Origin: Vanrija pseudolonga
Lineage: Eukaryota > Basidiomycota > Tremellomycetes > Trichosporonales > Trichosporonaceae
DNA: 64,000 bases
Reading direction: 5' to 3'
Assembly: GCF_020906515.1 (NCBI RefSeq)
Contig: NC_085856.1
Span: 1-64,000 of the forward strand
The notes under the pieces are model-generated. The model had not been told where the DNA came from. It ran no database searches and saw nothing but the letters and a program-made list of their open reading frames with translations. Made by a program: the position numbers and the translations under genes. Position 1 is the first letter of the stretch, and every line of letters begins with the position of its first letter. This document shows, piece after piece, positions 57,693 to 64,000 of the stretch.

Positions 57693-57743
57693 GTTAGGGA
57701 GTTAGGGGGGGTTAGGGGGTTAGGGGGCCCCTAACCCCCTAAC
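57693..57743. repeat. interstitial telomere repeats, head-to-head palindrome
   Basis: On the left, G-rich units gttaggga, gttagggggg, gttaggggg and ttaggggg (57693-57727) meet the C-rich strand cccctaa and ccccctaac (57728-57743). The core is a perfect 16-bp inverted repeat, gttagggggttagggg (57711-57726) and its complement (57728-57743), around one G. TTAGGGGG is the repeat known for Cryptococcus telomeres. G-strand running into C-strand is the orientation made when two chromosome ends fuse. Confidence 0.8.
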
Positions 57744-58349
57744 TGTGCTACTCACTGGCGCAAGTCGGCGGACAACTGACCTTACTGCTCAACTTGCGTC
57801 GTTCCGGCAATCTCTACACACAGGTTGATAGTGTTGGGGCGACACTACTGCCTCTAACCTCGAGCTAGAGACAGCAACCCCCTCTTTTCCTTCTTTATCA
57901 CCACACTTCCTCCTTCCGGTGCGCAGTGCCTCTCTTCGGTTTGACACTGCTCCCCACTCACTTCCAAAACGCCAAACTCCCGCAACGCTGAGCCTTTTCC
58001 TTCCTAACGCTGGGCTCTTGTCGTGTAGATGATCCCCCCTGCAATAGTGTGCCTCTTCAGTGCTACTGCGGGTCTAAATTATACCTCGGCTTTGTCCATG
58101 CAGGTGTGTCCCGAAGGGCAAACACACCATGCTGCCTACGTTGGCTTGTGGGCTAGTCCTGTCCTGGGGGTGCAATTCCGTCCAGGCATTACTGGTTTTC
58201 AAATCAGTTCGCTGCCCATGTGCCTCGGTTTTCCGCCCCTTCTGAGTGCACAATGACATCGTTGTCCGCACTTTGTAGTCCCAGTGGGTCAATGCACAGG
58301 CGCAACCTCTACGTGAAATTATCAAAATGACGGTGCATCCCATGATCGC
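57744..58349. other. short spacer between the telomere-like palindrome and the deacetylase gene
   Basis: No gene was seen. The stretch 57850-58020 is CT-rich. The deacetylase stop codon is only about 0.6 kb from the palindrome. Confidence 0.4.
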
Positions 58350-61300
58350 TTAAATGGCTATGGGAGGGTTGAAGGTGAGGGTGACGGGCGAGCCGTTAAG
58401 CGTAACCCATTGGATAGGAGGCTCGGATCCAACCTGGTCGGCAGTGACCGAGCCACCGGAGGTCGAGGCAGAGCCCGATGGGATGGTAACGGGAACAGGG
58501 ACGCTGCAGGTGTTGCCGTTGGTGGTAACCACGATCTGGCTGATGCCTTTGCCGTCCGAGGTGAGGGTGTAGGTGGCACCAGGGTGGCAGTTGTCGAGAG
58601 CCATGCGGTCGAGGAAGTACTGGGCGTTCTCGTCATGGGTGAGCGAGATGATGGGCCAGTTGGTGAGACGCGCGAGCTCTTGGGCGACGGTCTCAACCCA
58701 GAGCTGGACGAGGGACATGCGACCAGTCTTGGGGCCGACAGTGTAGGTAGGTGCGTCGATGAGACGCATGTTGGCCTGGTGGAACATATAGGGGTTGGCC
58801 TGCAGATTGAAGAGGTAGTTGGTGTTCTCGTTCTTGCTCAAGGTGAGCATGTCCTGGTACGTGCCGCTGGTCCCAATGAGCGCGTGCCACTCGGTGACGT
58901 CACAGTCAAACGTGTCGCAGCTGTAGTAGATGAAGGTGGCGAAGCGGGTAGAGATGACGAGACCGTCGTAGCAGTTGATGACGGTGGTGGAGATGGCGGG
59001 CCAGTAGACCGAGGTGGGGTTGCGGAGAATTGGGCGGGTGTTGTCGCCAACGACGTGGGTGACACCGTTGTTGAGCCAGGCTTGGATTACATCACCGTTG
59101 TGGAGACCGATGATGGCAGGGGGAATGAGTCCGTGAGGAGAGAAGTGGGCTCCGGAGGCGATGCCAGTCTGGGTGAGCCAAGCCTCGTTGAACTGGATCT
59201 CGCGGGCGGCATCGTGATACGTGGCATTGTTGAGCTCGAGGTGAGTGAAGGTGTGCGAGACGTGAGCAAAGGCGTCACGGTTGGACGACGTCTGGTACCA
59301 GGTGGTCAGGGGGTCGAGGAGAGCGCAGGTTTGCTACAGCCGTAGGCGACGAACTCGACAGGCCAAGCGTCGACACCAGTACCAAGAGGCTTGACCCACT
59401 CGAGCGCAGTGTCGGCAACGTCGTTGGTGTAGACGGGGTAGTCGGGGAAACAGACACCAGCGCCGCTGGTGGGGTTGGTGACCACGTCAATGTCGCCGTT
59501 GCCGTTGTGGCCGAGCTCGAGGCGGAAGGACGAACCGGCAGGCAGACGCGAGTTGAGGTCCACCTGCCAGGAGACGTGGCCGTCGAGATCGGCGGGGCGG
59601 ATACGGAAGGTGGTGCCGTTGGGGGAGTAGAGATCGGTGGCGAGCTCGAGGTCATCGATCTGGGGCGAGAGGTGGGTCTTGCGCTTGCCAACGAACACAC
59701 CGCGGGTGAGCCAGTGGATGGGGGCGTGCTGGAGGAACGCGCAGGCCGGCGACCACTGAGAAGCCCAACTGGTGAACCACACCCAGGTCTGGCGGGTACC
59801 GACGGTGTTCATGACGGCGGCGACGGTCTTGGTGGTGAAGGTGCCGGCAGATTCAGGGCCGTACATGGCCACGGCCATGGTGTTGGCGGCGTCGGTGATG
59901 ACGGCAGGTTAGTGGTAAAGGCCCTGGGAGGAGACCGTGGCCCCCCTGGGAGTGTTAGCACAAACGCGACAGCCACACTTACACCTTGACGTTGGCCGAG
60001 GAGTAATTGGACGTGTCGATGAGGCTGACAGGCTGCGTGACGCCGGCATTGCAGCATCCACCGCCGGCGAGCGAGACGCCGAAAGACGGGCCGGGGTGCT
60101 CGTTGATACGGACCATGCGGATGTTGAACGATACCTGGTAGCTCCACGGCGCGTTCCACTGCTCAGTTGTGACGGCCGAGTTCCAGCCAGTGGGTTTACG
60201 AGTAGGCCAGGGCGTCCATGATGATAATGCCCGAGTAGCGGCCGTGCGTCGGCGTGTTGTTGAGTACTGGGAGCACGGCGCCCTCCTGCGGCACTAAGAG
60301 CTGCTCGTACGGGATGCCATAGACCTGGAGGCCGTTGGCACCGGCCAGAATGCCACCGGCATCGCGTGCGAGGATGAGTATCTTCTGGTCGACTGTGGCA
60401 CCGGGGATAGCGGCCGTGGCGGTGGCGGCAGGAGCGGAGGAGGCAGAGGCAAAGGCGGAGACGGAGGCAGAAACCGAGGTGGTCGGCTAGGCTGAGACCG
60501 AGTCGGAGACAAAGGCGGATCCCGAGGCGGACACCGAAGCTGAATCCAAGCTGTGACAGAGGCAGACACCGAGGCCGAATCCGATGCCGACGATGAAGCA
60601 GAGTCGGAGGCAGAAGCCGAAGTGGACGACGACATGGTGGCGGATGCGGAGGCGGCCCCAGAGGACGAGGCGGCAGCCGAGGACGAAGCGGCGTCTAACG
60701 AGGTAGCTGGCGAGGTGGGCGCGGCAGACGAAGCGGTGTCAGACGAGGCGGCCGCCGAGGATGTGGGGGCGGCAGAAGCGGAATCAGGGTCGGAGGAGGC
60801 AGCTGTAGACGCCGAAGCGGCGTCGGATGCAGCCGCTGATGACAACGTCACGGCCACTGCAGAAGATGTCGCGCCCGATGAGAGAGTAGCTGGCGACATG
60901 GGAGCGGCAGAGGACGAAGCGGCTTTGGACGTGGGAGTGGCCGAAGATGACGCCACTTCCGACGAGGCAGCAGCCGGCGACGTCGTGGCCGCAGACGACG
61001 AGGCAACATCAGATGAGGCAGCAACCGAGGACGTGGGAGCAGCCGAAGAGGAGACAACGCCGGACGATAAGTGGACCGACGAGTTGGGGGTAGCCAACGA
61101 CGAAGCAACATCCGGCCAGGCGGCAAACGAAGACGAAGTACCGGCAGAGGAGGAAGAGGCGTCCAATGAGGTAGGAGTGGCAGAGGGGGACGCACCAGTG
61201 GAGGAAGAAGCAGTAACTGAGAGGAGGCGGTGGCTGACGAGGGGGCTGGAGACGAGGACAAAGCCACAGCCGGGGACGACCAGGAGGTAACAGCAGACGA

Positions 61301-61708
61301 CAAGACAGCAGTAGACGAAGACGAGTCCACAGACGATGTCGACGAGGCGCGAGGCGCCGAAGACGAAGGAGCAGCACTGGACCTAGAGGACACGAACGAG
61401 CTCTTAGAAGTGGAGGCCGACGAAGTCACCGAGGAGCTGCTGCTCGACTTGGCCGACGTGGTGGAAGTCGCCTTGGCCGACGAGCTCGACGACGTCAAGG
61501 TAACGTTCACCGACGACGATGAGGAGGTGGTCTTTGGTTGTCCAGGGAGGCGGGAGTTCCACTTCCCCGGGTTAAAAATCTGGCTGATTTTCTTGTCGAG
61601 GCCGTGGCCATTGCCGTGGCAATTACCGTGGCCGTGGCCGCCGCCGTGGTTGCGTGGGACAGCTGCGCTGTCAAGGACAGCGAGCACGGCGAGGAAGTGC
61701 ACACGCAT
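58350..61708 (-). pseudogene. agd3-like: CE18 polysaccharide deacetylase (Agd3-like, galactosaminogalactan deacetylase), several breaks
   Basis: Agd3 removes acetyl groups from GalNAc units of galactosaminogalactan, making it cationic and sticky. ATG 61708 begins MRVHFLAVLAVLDSAAV (secretion signal), then a His/Gly-rich stretch and a 300-residue Ser/Ala-rich mucin-like region. The catalytic part reads ILILARDAGGILAGANGLQV, GIPYEQLLVPQEGAVLP, IHWLTRGVFVGKRKTHLSPQ and then IDDLELATDLY with the metal-site aspartates. Next come HVSHTFTHLELNNATYHDAA with its histidines, SPHGLIPPAIIGLHNGD and VVGDNTRPILRN, and the C-terminal domain NPYMFHQANMRL and WVETVAQELARLTNWP. These blocks match CE18 closely. 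An intron of about 40 bp lies near 59,945-59,985. Frameshifts fall in the Ser-rich region (near 61,230 and 60,500), near 60,190 and near 59,345, with a stop near 59,910. The stop TAA is at 58350-58352. Confidence 0.85.
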
Positions 61709-62837
61709 GGTTTGCTGCTGGGCGCGTCAGACCCCCATTGCACCTGCCACTTACGGGTTCTGCGAGGTCGATACTACGTCGTAGTTTTCTGTGGGTTGCC
61801 GCGAAAAAAGAGAGACGGGTTGCAGGTGATAACTTCACTTACTGAAGGATACGAAGATTGTCCGGGTGCTGGGAGGGGAGGGGTGAGGAGATGGAGGGAG
61901 TGTGATACAATGAGATGGGGCGATAAGGAGGGACAAGACCGTGGTTATGAGTCGCGAGTGAAAAGGGCGAGGACTACGTCCGGGATATGCGAGCTTCGAG
62001 CTCCCATGGCCCGTGAGTGTTGTTGACTGGATGTGATCCGACTGGAGGGGAGAAGCGTTACTGATTGAATCATCGTCGCGTCTGACTCTCCCAAGTGCGA
62101 GAACGATGGCTCGGACGCGATGAGGCGTGAGACAGGGCGATCAGGCACGGGCGCGGGTGCAATCGGGCGACGAAGCGCTCGGGCGCGTCTTCGTCTTGTT
62201 GGTGTTGCCATCACCTCGCCGTCGGTCTCATTCCGCCTCGCTGCCACTTGCAAAAAGAAAAGAAACAGTGTGGTCAGCGTTGTGGCGCCTTTGTGGCGCC
62301 GTGGCGCGAGGCGCGTCGTCGGCTTCGAAGATCAGATCGGGCAAGTCACGCGTCGTACGTCGCGACGCGCAACACACGACGCGATCCATGAACACCGTGA
62401 CTGGTACGAGATCTTACGCTTCATAATCGGACCTTGCGTCCTCGAATTCGTTCCGTTCCGTCTTCCCTGTTTCTCGTCCCGAATTGATCCACACAACCTG
62501 TGCAGAGCGCTCTGGACTGCGTCTGACAGGGCGCGTCGTCGTCGTCGTCGTCGTCGTCTTTGTCGTCGTTGTCGTCGTTGTCGTCGTTTTGTCGATGTTT
62601 TTTTTTTCTTTGCAACGATGGCTAGTGTTTGTGATCCTTCTCATCCATGGGCTCTGTGATCCACCAAGTAAGCCCTATCGCCCCAGGCGGTGCATCTCGC
62701 CACAGCACCTACTATTCCGCGCAACCCCCTTTGACTCACCAACACAACCCCACCAGCCCTGACCCAAATAGCTGTGAGTGTCTGTAACCAACCTGCCACC
62801 CACCTTCGCACCCCTCCACCGCGACAACCACACAAGC
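61709..62837. promoter_or_regulatory. shared divergent upstream region of the Agd3-like and Ega3-like genes
   Basis: The two genes are transcribed away from each other across 1.1 kb without another supported gene, so a common control region is likely. It contains a gtc microsatellite (62538-62592) followed by a T run near 62,600. Confidence 0.4.
62538..62592. repeat. gtc trinucleotide microsatellite
   Basis: About eight perfect gtc units (cgtcgtcgtc...) are followed by imperfect ones with ttt interruptions. Confidence 0.85.
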
Positions 62838-64000
62838 ATGGCGCACGTACCTCACAATGCTGCCGACACGAGGACGACGCGTGTTGTGCTGGAGTGCGCG
62901 GCAGCATCACCCCAGATTCCGTCTCACGACAATACTGACCCACCCTTTTCCCCTCCTCTCCAACACTTCCCGTCCGTCCTCTCCTCAAACGACAACGTCG
63001 ACAAACCACCAGCATCCAATTCACATCATTTTATTACATTGTGGAAAGTCATGGTGCTCGTCGGTGTCGTCCTCCCCGTCCTCATCCCCCTCGTGGGTGG
63101 CCTCGGCGTGGGTCTGGACCCCCGGCGTCACCGCTCAAAGTCGGCATGGACAGCAACCCGTCTGTGACAGCGACAACGGTGATCCCCGGCCGCCTTTGGC
63201 AGCCCCCGGTGGGCGCCAGCTGGCAGATCGTTCTTAGTGAGTTGTTGCTCTTGCGCCCGCTGACACCCACCAGGTCAGTCAATTGTTGCCAGCGACGTCC
63301 CGACTATCACTCCTGATGTCGACGTCTACGACGTCGACCTCTTCGACACGCCGCCTGAGACCATTGCCGCGCTGCATGCCCGCGGCAAGCACGTCGTGTG
63401 TGTGCTACCTTGCCGCAGGCTCATATGAGGCCTGGCGCACCGACGCGGCCAGGTTTGACAACGGCGACCTCGGAAGCGCGCTCAAGGGCTGGCAGGGCGA
63501 GAACTGGGTCAAGACCGGCAGCCCGACGGTGCGCGCCGTCATGACCAGCCGTATCCAGCTCGCCGCGAGCAAGGGCTGCGACGCCCATCGACCCGGAAAA
63601 CGTCGACGCCTAAGTGGGCGGAAACAAAGGTGGCCGCCGCAGACACCAGAACAATGATAATGGGCTCGGACTCACCACTGCCGACGCTACAGACTGTGTC
63701 GAGTTCCTCGCCAGCACCGCCGCGGGCTACAAGATGTCGATCGGGCTCAAGAACGCCGGCGACATCATCCCTAGCGTGCTCTCTTCCGTCGGCTTCTCGG
63801 TCAACGAGCAGTGCGCCGAGTACAAGAGTATGATAAGTACGCTGCGTTTGTCAAGGCCCGCAATCCCGTCTTCCACATCGAGTATCCTGGCGATGCTCCC
63901 AACCCTTCCAGCTCCGAGCTCAACGCTGCCTGCAACTCGTCTGGCACCAAGGGCTTCAGCACTGTCATCAAGAAGATGAGCCTCGACAAGTGGGTTCAGT
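62838..64000 (+). pseudogene. ega3-like: GH114 endo-alpha-1,4-galactosaminidase (Ega3-like), broken and cut by the window end
   Basis: Ega3 is a membrane-anchored hydrolase that cuts de-N-acetylated stretches of galactosaminogalactan. ATG 62838 (MAHVPHNAADTR) gives a cytosolic tail of about 60 residues and one TM anchor, MVLVGVVLPVLIPLVGGLGV (63051-63110), a type II layout as in Aspergillus. The GH114 domain reads RLWQPPVGASWQIVLS, then across a 36-bp intron QSIVASDVPTITPDVDVYDV and DLFDTPPETIAALHARGKHV, then CYLAAGSYEAWRTDAARFDN, GWQGENWVKTGSP, SKGCDA with IDPENVD, and NDNGLGLTTADATDCVEFLA. DLFD, YxxAGSYE and the D-E-N-V-D catalytic segment are family hallmarks. Breaks: a frame change after the anchor (about 63,120), four extra bases in a tg run at about 63,392, one extra C near 63,583, and a TAA at 63611-63613 beside a probable intron. 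The 3' end lies outside the window. Confidence 0.8.

Noticed and set aside
60553-61290. Ala/Glu/Asp-rich plus-strand frame of 245 codons that could look like an acidic repeat protein
   Set aside because: It is the exact antisense of the Ser/Ala-rich region of the deacetylase; repeated tcn/gcn codons keep the opposite strand open.
36500-61708. A complete GAG cluster including Sph3 (GH135) and Uge3 (epimerase)
   Set aside because: No spherulin-4-like TIM-barrel motif and no GGxGYIG epimerase motif were found in any frame of the window.
1-64000. Transposons or retroelements to explain the broken genes
   Set aside because: No reverse transcriptase, integrase, transposase motif, long terminal repeat or target-site duplication was recognised on either strand.
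1-64000. tRNA, rRNA or CRISPR arrays
   Set aside because: Several ggttcaa/gttcgaa-like strings were looked at, but none lay in a cloverleaf context; the tandem arrays have no spacers.

Overview
The window is nuclear DNA of a basidiomycete yeast-like fungus, most likely Tremellomycetes and probably Trichosporonales. The reasons are short introns of about 40-60 bp with GT..AG ends and CTAAC/CTGAC branch sites, GC-rich codon use, telomere-like repeats of the form TTAGGGGG, a CPL1-like secreted protein, and homologues of the galactosaminogalactan (GAG) genes, which I recall (unverified) being noted in Trichosporon asahii. All family calls come from reading translations by eye; no database search was run.

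Layout. 0-9 kb: a degenerate many-exon gene (-), an FHA-domain tail-anchored protein (+) and an alpha/beta hydrolase (-). 9-27 kb: lower-GC, gene-poor DNA with a NIMA-like kinase (-), an HMG-box factor (+) preceded by a ~0.5 kb tandem duplication, a GH16 fragment, hypothetical proteins, eroded membrane-protein genes, short tandem repeats, hairpins and a C-rich telomere-like tract. 27.7-36.4 kb: one very large minus-strand gene for a multi-pass membrane protein with a C-terminal GT4 domain, resembling Gt4c of the GAG pathway. 36.6-53 kb: F-box genes, the delta-9 desaturase OLE1 (intact), alpha-endosulfine (no break seen), a SIP5-type zinc-finger fragment and a small mitochondrial protein (intact), with two copies of a ~0.4 kb dispersed repeat. 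54.8-64 kb: a CPL1-like secreted protein (-), a head-to-head telomere-repeat palindrome at 57,693-57,743, then a CE18 deacetylase (Agd3-like, -) and, divergent from it, a GH114 galactosaminidase (Ega3-like, +) cut by the window end.

How the genes fit together. Gt4c-, Agd3- and Ega3-like proteins are three of the five GAG genes of Aspergillus fumigatus: polymer synthesis and export, partial deacetylation, and cleavage. Here they sit within 36 kb, split by about 22 kb of unrelated genes and by the telomere-like palindrome. Sph3 (GH135) and Uge3 (epimerase) homologues were not seen and could lie beyond 64 kb. Many genes, including all three GAG homologues, carry a few frameshifts or in-frame stops, while the desaturase, endosulfine, kinase and mitochondrial genes look clean. 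This may be real decay, for instance of a redundant copy in a hybrid or duplicated genome, or partly assembly error, since several frameshifts lie at homopolymers. No transposon, retroelement, tRNA, rRNA or CRISPR array was recognised.
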